A stretch of 20,143 bases of DNA, from assembly GCA_964609465.1 (NCBI GenBank), contig CAZSSQ010000025.1:1-20143 (forward strand). The letters are read 5' to 3'. The position numbers and the translations under genes are program-made. Positions 14,122 through 20,143 of the stretch are shown piece by piece; within the stretch, counting starts at the first letter, position 1, and each line of letters begins with the position of its first letter. This stretch comes from CAVSBT01 sp964609465. GTDB lineage: Bacteria > Chloroflexota > Dehalococcoidia > DSTF01 > JALHUB01. The notes below the pieces were generated by a model. It had not been told where the DNA came from, made no database searches, and was given only the letters and a program-made list of their open reading frames with translations.

Positions 14122-15533
14122 AATACCGCCCCCGGGCCTAACGTGGTATCGGACGCAGATCGCTGGGGAGCATGCAGGGGCAGACAGAAGCCGAAGGTGC
14201 TTCCCTTCCCCGGACAGCTCTCCACCCACATGAGCCCGCCGTGCCACTCGACCAGCCGGCGCGCGATGGTCAGGCCCAGGCCGACACCGCTGGCCTTGCC
14301 TGCCGGGCCGGCGGAGCCCTCTCCCTCCAGCGGACCCGCTCGATAGAAGGGCTGGAAGACCCTCGCCTGGTCCTCCTGGGAGATGCCCGCGCCTCGATCG
14401 CGGACGGCGATGCTCGCCCCAGCCGGGCAGCGAGCACCCTTTGAGCCCGGCGGGCCCAGGTGCGGCGTGGAGGGCCGGGCCAGACAGCGCGGTGCCACCT
14501 CGATGCGGATTGGGGTCCCCGGTGGGGAGTAGTTGACGGCGTTGCTCGCCAGGTTAGCCAGCACCCGGGTCAGCTTGCAGACGTCTGCCCTCAGGCAAGG
14601 CACACCAGCCTGGAAGCGGATGGAGAAGCGAGAACGCCGGCCGTCGCCCCGCCAGAGACTGACGACGTGCTCCGCCACGTCTCGAAGGTTCACGGGCTCC
14701 AGGTTCAGCTTGGCGCGCCCCGACTCAAGGCGTGTCAGGTCTAGAAGCTCGCCGATGAGGGAGCCCAGACGCACCGATTCCTGGTTGATCAGGGAGATCC
14801 AGCTCTTCTGCACCTCCTCGCTCACCTCCCGCGAGAGGAGGAGCTCGCTGAAGCCCTGGAGGGCGGTGAGCGGCGTCCTCAGTTCGTGGGAGGCGATGGA
14901 GACGAGCTCGTGGGCCCGGCGCCCTTGCTCGGCGGCGGCCGCCACCACCCGCAGCTTCTCAAGGGCCAGGGAGGTCTGGTCGGCCAGGCCTTGAAGCAGG
15001 TCAACCTGGTCAAGAGAGAAGGGGAAGCCCATTCGTCGGCCCACCGCCAGCAGGCCGAGGTCTTCGTTCCCCGACCGGACAGGCACCGCCAGCAGCATGG
15101 CGGGGGCCCGGGCACCGTTGAAGGAGGAGGGGAGATCACGCAGGAGAGGGTCCGGCGCCTCTACCGTCAGAGGAGCGCTCGCCGCCAGGGCGGCATCGGC
15201 GAAGGCAGCGGTGGGCGCCTCGGCGGCGTCGAAGACCACTGTCGAGCGGCCGCCGCGCAGGGCCCGGCAGGTGGGCCGCCCGTCCTCGTTCCGGATCAAG
15301 AACAGGGCCGCCATGTCCACCCTCACCAGGGACCAGACGGCGGAGAGGACGGCTTCGTAGAGGCTCTCCAGAGTGGCGGCGGCGAAGATCTGGACGGCGC
15401 TGCAGTACAGCGCCTGGGTGCGGGCAGTCAGCCTGACCAGCTCGATGCGCTCTTGCCAGGGCCGGCCGTCATGGCCCGGCGACAGCGGCTCGAGGGGCCG
15501 GGGTGTGAGAATGGGGGCGGCTTTCCCGCTCAA
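14118..15533 (-). CDS. Cytoplasmic sensor histidine kinase (GAF-HisKA-HATPase)
   Basis: This kinase of 471 residues has a GAF-like sensor domain (about 40-195) and no membrane segment. The HisKA domain has H216 in SIASHELRTPLTAL. The ATPase domain has LANLASNAVNYSPPG (N box), VRDRGAGISQED (G1), FQPFYRA (F box) and GVGLGLTIARRLVEWHGG (G2). Between N box and G1 there is an unusual insertion of about 25 residues rich in Pro, Gly and Arg (CLARPSTPHLGPPGSKGARC). The start is a TTG with AAGGTG eight bases upstream; no better ATG or GTG is available. The stop overlaps the GTG of the single-domain response regulator, so the two form a two-component pair. The NarL-type regulator upstream may be a second output. 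Confidence 0.9.
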   Translation of the reverse strand: MSGKAAPILTPRPLEPLSPGHDGRPWQERIELVRLTARTQALYCSAVQIFAAATLESLYEAVLSAVWSLVRVDMAALFLIRNEDGRPTCRALRGGRSTVVFDAAEAPTAAFADAALAASAPLTVEAPDPLLRDLPSSFNGARAPAMLLAVPVRSGNEDLGLLAVGRRMGFPFSLDQVDLLQGLADQTSLALEKLRVVAAAAEQGRRAHELVSIASHELRTPLTALQGFSELLLSREVSEEVQKSWISLINQESVRLGSLIGELLDLTRLESGRAKLNLEPVNLRDVAEHVVSLWRGDGRRSRFSIRFQAGVPCLRADVCKLTRVLANLASNAVNYSPPGTPIRIEVAPRCLARPSTPHLGPPGSKGARCPAGASIAVRDRGAGISQEDQARVFQPFYRAGPLEGEGSAGPAGKASGVGLGLTIARRLVEWHGGLMWVESCPGKGSTFGFCLPLHAPQRSASDTTLGPGAVL

Positions 15534-15592
15534 AATAGTTCACCTTCAGTTGCGGGCCTGACGTTCATGGAATGGCGTGGCGGGATGGGCCG

Positions 15593-15922
15593 CTATCGCT
15601 CGCGCCGGCGGGCGCGATCGCTGGCATCGCCCATCGCGGGGTAGGCGTGTGTTTCCTCGTGTCCGGAGAGGCGACGGATGATGCTCTGGGCCACAAAGCC
15701 CACGCCCAGTTCCGCGCAGTCGCGGTAGGTGGTGAAGATGGAGCGGTCCAAGAGCCACAGCCCCTGTTCGTTCAGGTCCTCATGATGGTCGGTCCGGAGC
15801 CGGAGGAGCCGCCGCAAGCGCCCCAGGTAGGCATTCTGGAGGGCGGACAGGTCATCCTCCCCGTCCCGGAGGTCATCCTGCCAGGCGCTCAGATCCAGTG
15901 GCTCTCGGGCGAATTCCATCAT
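15593..15922 (-). CDS. Hypothetical protein, 109 residues, in a two-component operon
   Basis: I do not recognise a family. The protein is soluble, predicted mostly helical and rich in charged residues (31 percent Arg, Asp and Glu by eye is a rough impression only). It begins MMEFAREPLDLSAW and has a more hydrophobic central part, EQGLWLLDRSIFTTYRDCAE, followed by LGVGFVAQSIIRRL and an Arg-rich tail. The start is one of two adjacent ATG codons (15922, 15919) preceded by AGAGGA. It lies between the NarL-type regulator (55 bases upstream) and the GAF kinase (59 bases downstream) on one strand, so it is probably cotranscribed. An accessory role in that signalling pathway is an inference from position only. 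Confidence 0.65.
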   Translation of the reverse strand: MMEFAREPLDLSAWQDDLRDGEDDLSALQNAYLGRLRRLLRLRTDHHEDLNEQGLWLLDRSIFTTYRDCAELGVGFVAQSIIRRLSGHEETHAYPAMGDASDRARRRER

Positions 15923-15949
15923 GGCTGGGTCCTCTTCCCGTCCTGGCCT

Positions 15950-15966
15950 GCCCGCCGAAGGCGGGT
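15950..15966. repeat. Short GC palindrome between NarL-type regulator and small hypothetical gene
   Basis: GCCCGCC, the loop GAA and GGCGGGT form a 7-base stem (last pair G-U) in the short gap between two cotranscribed genes. It shares the CCGCC/GGCGG core of the other palindromes in the window (1788, 3630, 20017). No T-run follows, so it is more like a repeat or an mRNA-stabilising stem than a terminator. Confidence 0.45.
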
Positions 15967-15977
15967 GCTCATTCCTC

Positions 15978-16760
15978 TTAACCGACCTGGCGCTCTTCGC
16001 CCTGTTCCGGGGCGGGCGGGACGTCGATGCCGACCAACCCCTTCTGGAGGGCGTAGCGAATAAGGTCGGTGCGCGTCTGAGCGTGGAGCTTGCTCATGAT
16101 GTGGGCCTTGTGGGCTTCCACCGTCTTCACGCTGATGTAGAGCTCCTGAGCAATCCGCTGGTTGGAGTAGCCCTCGGCGATGAGCTGGAGGACTTCACGC
16201 TCACGGCTGGTCAGCAGGTCATAGCCCGCCTTGCCCTCCTCGCTCCTGGCCTGGAGGAGGTACTCGCTGGCGGTGCCTGCATCGGAGATGGACGCGCTGA
16301 AGTAGGTGTTTCCGCGGTGGACAGACTGGATGCCGAGGATAAGCTCGGTGGCGTCGGACTTCTTGACTATGTAGCCGGAGGCGCCGGCGCGGAGAGCAGC
16401 CACGATCTGCTCGTCCTCCATGTAGCCGGTGAGGATGAGCACCTTGCTCTTGGGAAGGCGGTGGCGGATCTGGCGCGTGGCCTCCAGGCCGTTGAGGCCG
16501 GGCATCACCATGTCCATCAGGATTACATCGGGGAGCAGTTTCTCGGCCGCTTCCATGGCTTCACGGCCATTGGCGGCATCGCCCACCACCTCGATCTCCT
16601 GGTGCACCTCCAGGAGGAGGCGGAGGGCCTGACGAAGGATGGCGTGGTCGTCGACGATGAGAACGCGAATCTTGCCGCTGGAGCCGCGGCTCCAGGCGCC
16701 GGTCTCGCCCGGCCGGCGAATACGGGCCGCCATCTCCTCTGAAGACGTGGGCTCCTTCAT
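15978..16760 (-). CDS. NarL/FixJ-family response regulator (receiver plus LuxR-type HTH)
   Basis: This DNA-binding response regulator has 260 residues. After a 28-residue N-terminal tail the receiver starts at IRVLIVDDHAILR (acidic D37-D38). It carries phosphoacceptor D83 in VILMDMVMPGLNG and the conserved lysine K133 in GASGYIVKK. The output domain is LuxR type: LLTSREREVLQLIAEGYSN, then RIAQELYISVKTVEAHKAHI (about 182-225). The ATG has GGAG seven bases upstream. It heads a run of genes on the minus strand (small hypothetical protein, GAF kinase, single-domain regulator) and is the only one of them with a DNA-binding output. It is the natural transcription effector for that kinase, although the hybrid kinase at 8127-10154 is another possible partner. 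Confidence 0.92.
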   Translation of the reverse strand: MKEPTSSEEMAARIRRPGETGAWSRGSSGKIRVLIVDDHAILRQALRLLLEVHQEIEVVGDAANGREAMEAAEKLLPDVILMDMVMPGLNGLEATRQIRHRLPKSKVLILTGYMEDEQIVAALRAGASGYIVKKSDATELILGIQSVHRGNTYFSASISDAGTASEYLLQARSEEGKAGYDLLTSREREVLQLIAEGYSNQRIAQELYISVKTVEAHKAHIMSKLHAQTRTDLIRYALQKGLVGIDVPPAPEQGEERQVG

Positions 16761-16996
16761 TCGGGGGCTCCTTGCCTTCCGCTCTCCGGGGCTGGGCCTT
16801 CGAGCCTAGAAGCTGGCCGCCAGTCCGTCTTGGCGGCTCTCTGCCTGGAAGTTTCTCCACCCCATCGCTCGCCAGAGGTCCGCCCGGCGTCGCTGGTTCC
16901 GCTCTTCCCAGTCAAGAGCGGCCCAAAGCCTACCATAACCTTCCAATTATCGGCAAGGATGTTCGCAACGCCGGGGCCAGGACCCCAGGATCATCA

Positions 16997-17209
16997 TTAC
17001 TCCTCCTGGACCTGCCGCTCCAGGAGATCCAGGAGGGGTCTTTCGCTGGCCGACAGGTCTTGGTGGTCCAGGAAGCCTTCCGTGCCCTCCAGCAGGGCCG
17101 GGTAGTCCCTGGTAGCGCGGCAGTGCTTACAGACCCCATGGATCACGCCGCGCTTCGGCTCGCTGAGCAACCAGTGGTGACGGCAACTGGCGACGCTACT
17201 CTGAACCAC
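16997..17209 (-). CDS. Small CxxC zinc-ribbon protein
   Basis: This protein of 70 residues has a compact zinc-binding pattern, C-R-H-H-W near the start and C-K-H-C about 20 residues later (CRHHWLLSEPKRGVIHGVCKHC). Similar short CxHHW/CxxC proteins occur in high-GC Gram-positive and Chloroflexota-like genomes without a known function. A helical acidic tail follows (SERPLLDLLERQVQEE). I chose the GTG at 17209 because AAGGAGGT lies six bases upstream; an open frame reaches back to a GTG at 17242, which has no ribosome site. It stands alone between the NarL-type regulator and the DUF3870 gene. Role unknown; nucleic-acid or protein binding is typical of such ribbons. Confidence 0.75.
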   Translation of the reverse strand: MVQSSVASCRHHWLLSEPKRGVIHGVCKHCRATRDYPALLEGTEGFLDHQDLSASERPLLDLLERQVQEE

Positions 17210-17382
17210 GACGGAACCTCCTTGTTCCGCACCTGTCGGCACCTATCCCGGCTGCCACCGTGACAGGCGGCCAGATTCTAGCGCCGTTGAAGAACCCTGT
17301 TGTATTGGGGAAAACCCTTATGCGGGGCTGGGAGTACCCCTAATTCGCAAGGTAGATAGGCCCATCTTGCTTAAGGAGAATC

Positions 17383-17406
17383 GCGGCCCTGGGGGTATAG
17401 GGCCGC
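17383..17406. terminator. Hairpin downstream of the DUF3870 gene
   Basis: GCGGCCCT (17383-17390) pairs perfectly with AGGGCCGC (17399-17406) around an 8-base loop, about 40 bases after the DUF3870 stop on the minus strand. No T-run follows, so it is a possible factor-assisted terminator or 3' stabiliser, not a proven intrinsic one. Confidence 0.35.
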
Positions 17407-17447
17407 TCTGCCGCGGGCTCTGTCTGGAGGGAGATGGCAGGAAGACT

Positions 17448-17834
17448 CTAGCTGGATGGCCGCAGACTTTCCTCTCTTACGGCCTGCTGCTGACAGAACC
17501 GCACGTACGCCTCGTAGGCGTTGGCGACGGCCGTCATGATGGCCTTCTGAGGCGCCCCTACGTAGCGCCTCTGGAGGGCATCCAGGAGGATTCTCACGCT
17601 GGTATCCAGGTCACCCTCCAGGAGGATGTCACGCAGGAGGGCCTCCGCCCGCGGCAGGACGCCTCGGGTGGCCACCTCCACCGCCTGGCGGCGGCGCATG
17701 TCGACCTCGATCTCCACGGACACGACGGGGGGAGCGCCTACGGGCGCCAGGCTCTGGGGAAGGCGGGCGTGGCCTACGAATATGACAGTGCTTTCTTCCC
17801 GGTCACGGTATCCGTCACCACCATGCTGCCTCAT
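17448..17834 (-). CDS. DUF3870 domain-containing protein
   Basis: This protein of 128 residues matches the DUF3870 pattern by memory. It has a short first strand (TVIFVGHARLPQSL), a central strand (VVSVEIEVDMRRRQAVEVAT), an LLRDILLEGDLDTSVRILLD helix and the end motif ALQRRYVGAPQKAIMTAVAN. The family is widespread in Firmicutes and other Gram-positive-type bacteria, is small and soluble, and has no established activity. The first 15 residues are polar and outside the domain. The ATG is preceded by GGGAGGT. A tandem 12-base repeat lies about 145 bases upstream. It appears to be transcribed alone. Confidence 0.8.
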   Translation of the reverse strand: MRQHGGDGYRDREESTVIFVGHARLPQSLAPVGAPPVVSVEIEVDMRRRQAVEVATRGVLPRAEALLRDILLEGDLDTSVRILLDALQRRYVGAPQKAIMTAVANAYEAYVRFCQQQAVREESLRPSS

Positions 17835-18125
17835 GCCTGACCTCCCTCTCCGGCTCGAGCTGGCGGAACGCGCCCAGCAGGAAGAAGAGCGACGACAAGG
17901 CCAACCCGTATCGGCCGCGCACGCTGGTAGGGGCGGCTACCGCTACAGTAACGGCAATTCCCTCCCTCGCCTAGGGGAGAATCGTGAAGAGATTCGTGAA
18001 AACTTGAACATGATACGCGCTATGCCTTCGTTGAAGCGCATACAGAGGTCGCGGGCAGGCTTTGCTGGCTGGGTAGGCAGACCGGCCTCCAGAGCGGGCG
18101 CTCGGAGCCGCCCTTCCACAGCGAG
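17835..18125. other. Intergenic region upstream of DUF3870 with a tandem 12-base repeat
   Basis: No gene is seen here. On the minus strand the sequence contains TTCACGAATCTC followed directly by TTCACGATTCTC (18000-17977), a tandem 12-base repeat with one difference, which could be a regulator site for the DUF3870 gene. No convincing -10/-35 pair was found; TTCAAC with TATCAT 14 bases later (near 18036-18011) is a poor candidate because of its short spacer. Confidence 0.4.
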
Positions 18126-18160
18126 AACAACAAGAAAAGAGGCACCCTCCCGGGTGCCTC
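18126..18160 (-). terminator. Intrinsic terminator of the riboswitch-controlled zinc-ribbon gene
   Basis: On the minus strand GAGGCACCC and GGGTGCCTC form a perfect 9-base stem with a 4-base loop (18160-18139), followed immediately by TTTTCTTGTTGTT (18138-18126). This is the best intrinsic terminator in the window. It ends the transcript that begins at the c-di-AMP riboswitch. Confidence 0.8.
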
Positions 18161-18203
18161 GGGACTGCCGATACTCCCGCCACAGAGTAAAGCGAGAGGC
18201 TAG

Positions 18204-18234
18204 CTGGCGGCAGGCAAGCCTAGTCTGCCGCCAG
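18204..18234. repeat. Palindrome in the 3' untranslated region of the small zinc-ribbon gene
   Basis: CTGGCGGCAG (18204-18213) and CTGCCGCCAG (18225-18234) are perfect inverse arms of 10 bases around an 11-base loop. It lies between the stop codon and the true terminator and has no T-run. It shares the GGCGG/CCGCC core of the other palindromes. Confidence 0.5.
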
Positions 18235-18251
18235 GCCTTCTTTGACGACTC

Positions 18252-18458
18252 CTACAGGCGGAGCTTGCCGTGCGAAGGCTGGCGCCTCCGCTGGCGGGTG
18301 TGGCCTTCTTCCTGATCGAGGAGCTCGATGGCCGGGGGCGATACTGCCTCGTGGACATAGCCACAGCAGAGACACGTGCTGTAGACGCCGTACCAGTCTC
18401 TCTCCATGATCATGGACCCGCGACAGCGGGGGCAGTTGCGTGGCAGGGACCCCTGCAT
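18252..18458 (-). CDS. 68-residue zinc-ribbon protein under c-di-AMP riboswitch control
   Basis: This tiny protein carries one zinc ribbon, C-P-R-C near residue 9 and C-L-C-C-G-Y near residue 29 (NCPRCRGSMIMERDWYGVYS, then TCLCCGYVHE). A linker and a strongly basic tail follow (RQRRRQPSHGKLRL). The ribbon with its aromatic middle resembles that of the protein at 7357-7953. The basic tail suggests nucleic-acid or ribosome contact, but no function is known to me. The ATG has an excellent AGGAGGT site seven bases upstream. The gene has its own promoter, a c-di-AMP aptamer in the leader and an intrinsic terminator, and no other gene lies in the unit. Known targets of this riboswitch are mostly potassium and osmolyte transporters and cell-wall hydrolases, so this target is unusual. 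Confidence 0.8.
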   Translation of the reverse strand: MQGSLPRNCPRCRGSMIMERDWYGVYSTCLCCGYVHEAVSPPAIELLDQEEGHTRQRRRQPSHGKLRL

Positions 18459-18523
18459 GTTTGACCTCCTGCTAGCGCGCAGAAACCCCCCGTCCAGACA
18501 CGTCCTGGCCAGATGCCTTTCCG

Positions 18524-18629
18524 CTGCCTCCGGGGTTAGCTGACGGGTTCGGGCGGAAAGGTCGCCCTACTCAACAGTGAGATTCACCCCAAACAGGTGG
18601 TTCCCCCGTCCCCAACAGGGTTTCGGCAG
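18524..18629 (-). promoter_or_regulatory. ydaO/yuaA-type cyclic-di-AMP riboswitch aptamer
   Basis: Read on the minus strand, the leader shows the conserved blocks of the ydaO family in order. The blocks are CTGCCGAAACCC (start of P1), GGGGGAACCA, TTTGGGGTGAATC, a variable arm, then GCCCGAACCCGTCAGCTAAC and CCCCGGAGGCAG (end of P1). P1 is CTGCC (18629-18625) with GGCAG (18528-18524). The segment CCCGTCAGCTAACC is nearly invariant in this class. In known cases c-di-AMP binding turns the downstream gene off. The 65 bases between aptamer and start codon have no obvious terminator; a CCAG-N7-CTGG hairpin and the AGGAGGT site suggest translational control, which is an inference. The rest of the gap 18459-18796 holds no gene. 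Confidence 0.88.
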
Positions 18630-18696
18630 AGCAGCTCTGGCCCCCTCCCATCCGCCTAATGCCGTGTGCCAGCGCTGTCCTTGTGATTTCATTAAC

Positions 18697-18725
18697 AGAT
18701 TAGGGCACTCCCCGACGGTTGTCAA
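18697..18725 (-). promoter_or_regulatory. Promoter of the riboswitch transcript
   Basis: On the minus strand a perfect TTGACA (18725-18720) is 17 bases from TAATCT (18702-18697). The predicted start, near 18690, is about 60 bases ahead of the c-di-AMP aptamer and in the correct orientation. The -10 is imperfect, but its position relative to the aptamer supports it. Confidence 0.6.
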
Positions 18726-18796
18726 CCCCACTGTAAAGAAATATCCGCGAAGCGAGGCAGGTTCATCAGATGGCAGACTCCGGGGGAAGCTGCTCC

Positions 18797-19196
18797 CTAG
18801 CCCGCGCCCAGCTTGTCAACGGCCCGGCGTAACCGCCTCTCCGCCTCGTGCGCCACCTCGCGCAGCGCCGGGTTGTCCAGCACCCCCAGCAGGCCCAGGG
18901 GATCGACCGCGGCCACCACACTGCCCTCGCCCTCTTCGAAGACTATGACGTTGCAGGGGCAGGAGCAGGCCCACGGACGGGTCGGTCTCCAGGGCCCGGT
19001 GAGCCAGGGGAGGGTTGCATGCCCCCAGGATAACATAACGACGGAAGTCCTTGCCCAGCTTCGCTTTCAACGTGGCCTTGACATCGATCTCGGTGAGGAC
19101 GCCGAAGCCCTCCTCCCGGAGGGCGGCACGGGCCGCCTGCACCGCCTGCTCGTAGCCCACGTTCAACCTCGTGCTGAAGCCGACGTTCCCCATCAT
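18797..19196 (-). pseudogene. DUF302 domain protein, frameshifted
   Basis: The first frame reads RLNVGYEQAVQAARAALREE, then FGVLTEIDVKATLKAKLGKD and ILGACNPPLAHRALE, ending at VGLLLP. The rest of the domain continues in the next frame, beginning CNVIVFEEGEGSVVAAVDPL and ending ALREVAHEAERRLRRAV. Together they give the normal DUF302 order. The break is in a run of four G on the plus strand (18956-18959); removing one base restores a single frame of 132 residues from ATG 19196 to the stop at 18797. It may therefore be a sequencing or assembly error rather than a true mutation. The DUF302 fold is small and of unknown function. AGGAGAG precedes the two adjacent ATG codons. Confidence 0.85.
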
Positions 19197-19223
19197 CCCT
19201 CACTCTCCTGGACCGGGCCGGCC

Positions 19224-19994
19224 CTAGGCCTTCCGGGCCACCCAGACCATCTCTGGGCTGCTATCTCCGAAGGCGCTGCCATCGAACCAGCCGTAAAGGT
19301 GCTCCACCCGGAAGCCCGTGAGGGCCAGCAGGTGCTCCACCTCAAAGCGGTAGAACCAGCGCAGGTGCAGGTCCAGATACCTCTGGGACACCGGCCGCCC
19401 GTCCGCATCGATCTCCTCGACCTTCCAGAGGGTGGTCAGCTCCTGCGACCCGGTGTGGTAGCGACGGCAGTCCCAGGCGATGGTGCGCCGGCCCGTTCGC
19501 TGGTCGGTCGCGTCATGCCAGATGCGCCAGTCGCCTTGAAAGTCGCTCATCCAGCGCCCCATCGCCACCAGGTCCGGGTTGAAGAGGTTGAAGGCCAGCC
19601 TGCCGTCGTCGCGGAGGTGGCGCCGGATGCAGACCAGACAGCTCTTCTGGTCGTCCACCGTGATCATGTGCTGGAAGGCGCGATAGGGGATGATCACCAG
19701 CCCAAAGCGCTCTGGCAGGTCGAAGGCGCGCATGTCCCCCTCCACCCAGCGCACGCTGGCCAGGCCGGTGCTCCGCTCACGCGCCTTCGCCAGCATGGCT
19801 GGCGAGCTGTCCAGCCCGACGATCTCTACGCCGGCGCGGGCGACCGGGATGGCGACACGACCTGATCCGGCGCCTAGCTCCAGTACAGGCGGCTCGGCCT
19901 CGCGCGCCAGCCCGGCGTAGAAGTCCACGTCGCCGGGGAGGCCAGGCGCAAGAACATCGTAGTGCTCGGCCATGTACTCGTCGTAGTAGCTCAT
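19224..19994 (-). CDS. Class I SAM-dependent methyltransferase
   Basis: This 256-residue soluble protein has a Rossmann-type methyltransferase domain at about 30-150. Motif I is VLELGAGSGRVAIPVA (37-52), with the acidic residue after beta-2 as D62 in VGLDSSPAML. Motif II is WVEGDMRAFDLP, and the motif around IIPYRAFQHM follows. The C-terminal part (about 160-256), with several Trp and Tyr residues, probably binds the acceptor, which cannot be identified. The ATG is preceded by GAGGAGCGGGAG. It lies 27 bases upstream of the DUF302 gene on the same strand, so the two are probably cotranscribed. A small-molecule substrate is a common guess for this family, but nothing here proves it. Confidence 0.88.
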   Translation of the reverse strand: MSYYDEYMAEHYDVLAPGLPGDVDFYAGLAREAEPPVLELGAGSGRVAIPVARAGVEIVGLDSSPAMLAKARERSTGLASVRWVEGDMRAFDLPERFGLVIIPYRAFQHMITVDDQKSCLVCIRRHLRDDGRLAFNLFNPDLVAMGRWMSDFQGDWRIWHDATDQRTGRRTIAWDCRRYHTGSQELTTLWKVEEIDADGRPVSQRYLDLHLRWFYRFEVEHLLALTGFRVEHLYGWFDGSAFGDSSPEMVWVARKA

Positions 19995-20016
19995 GGCTCC
20001 CGCTCCTCAAGGAAGG

Positions 20017-20034
20017 CCCGCCCGTCCTGGCGGG
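20017..20034. repeat. Short GC palindrome upstream of the methyltransferase gene
   Basis: CCCGCC (20017-20022) and GGCGGG (20029-20034) enclose a 6-base loop just upstream of the methyltransferase ribosome site. The core matches the other CCGCC/GGCGG palindromes in the window. No T-run is present. Confidence 0.4.
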
Positions 20035-20068
20035 GAGCCTCTCAGCTCGGGTTCGACACGGTCGCGAT

Positions 20069-20105
20069 GGAGAGGCGGCGGCCCCCCGGGACCCGCCGCC
20101 TCTCC
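20069..20105. other. Strong 13-base hairpin near the window end
   Basis: GGAGAGGCGGCGG (20069-20081) and CCGCCGCCTCTCC (20093-20105) are perfect inverse arms around an 11-base loop. No T-run follows on either strand. Its position, before the methyltransferase and after whatever gene lies beyond the window on the minus strand (stop codons in two frames at about 20115-20125), would suit a terminator or processing stem. The rest of 19995-20143 shows no gene. Confidence 0.45.
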
Positions 20106-20143
20106 CTGTCTCGCGGAGCTAGCTTATTGGCTGCTGCGCCGCC

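Noticed and set aside
16948..16955. GCCGATAA on the minus strand, upstream of the NarL-type regulator, as a sigma-28 -10 box
   Set aside because: No TAAA-like box lies 13-16 bases upstream, and the leader would be nearly 190 bases.
17367..17840. 157-codon plus-strand frame with an AAGGAG-like site before it
   Set aside because: It covers the DUF3870 gene in antisense, and the DUF3870 match on the other strand is far stronger.
1..20143. CRISPR arrays, tRNA or rRNA genes, insertion sequences
   Set aside because: No regularly spaced direct repeats, cloverleaf or rRNA signatures, or transposase-like frames were seen.

Overview
The window is GC-rich bacterial DNA with tightly packed genes and intrinsic-type control signals. 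A run of 100 N flanked by an exact 55-base duplication shows that it comes from a draft, probably metagenome-derived, assembly. Several features together suggest a Chloroflexota-like or other deep-branching, Gram-positive-style lineage: FliA/WhiG-type sigma factor, CsrA, a DUF3870 protein, several tiny zinc-ribbon proteins, a ydaO-type cyclic-di-AMP riboswitch, and short GC-rich palindromes scattered between genes. This taxonomic placement is an inference, not a measurement.

Region 1 (1-7350, + strand) is metabolic. It starts inside the E1-beta gene of a 2-oxo-acid (pyruvate, branched-chain or acetoin type) dehydrogenase complex, followed by E2 and E3. Next come a fumarylacetoacetate hydrolase family enzyme, a divergent PA-domain/M28-like protein and a two-domain nitrilase-family amidohydrolase. 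Five of the six lie end to end or overlap; a gap of 266 bases between E2 and E3 is filled with composite palindromic repeats. One repeat of the same kind sits in frame inside the FAH gene. The M28-like gene is visibly lower in GC than its neighbours. The second nitrilase domain has lost two of its three catalytic residues.

Region 2 (7357-16760) is regulatory. On the minus strand lie a zinc-ribbon/pseudo-receiver protein, a large hybrid sensor kinase, CsrA, a response regulator, a GAF histidine kinase, a small unknown protein and a NarL-type regulator. On the plus strand lie the sigma factor with an oxidoreductase-fold partner gene, and a winged-helix protein. A textbook sigma-28-type promoter (TAAA-N14-GCCGATAA) precedes csrA, and a weaker one points toward the winged-helix gene. 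No flagellar structural gene is visible. Three long leaders (before the pseudo-receiver gene, the hybrid kinase and the sigma factor) can be folded by hand into multi-helix RNAs.

Region 3 (16997-20143, minus strand) is a row of small genes: a CxxC zinc-ribbon protein, a DUF3870 protein, a 68-residue zinc-ribbon protein, a frameshifted DUF302 gene and a SAM-dependent methyltransferase. The 68-residue gene is the most striking unit. It has a recognisable promoter, a c-di-AMP riboswitch aptamer, a strong ribosome binding site and an intrinsic terminator, so a tiny zinc-ribbon protein is apparently the sole target of a second-messenger riboswitch.
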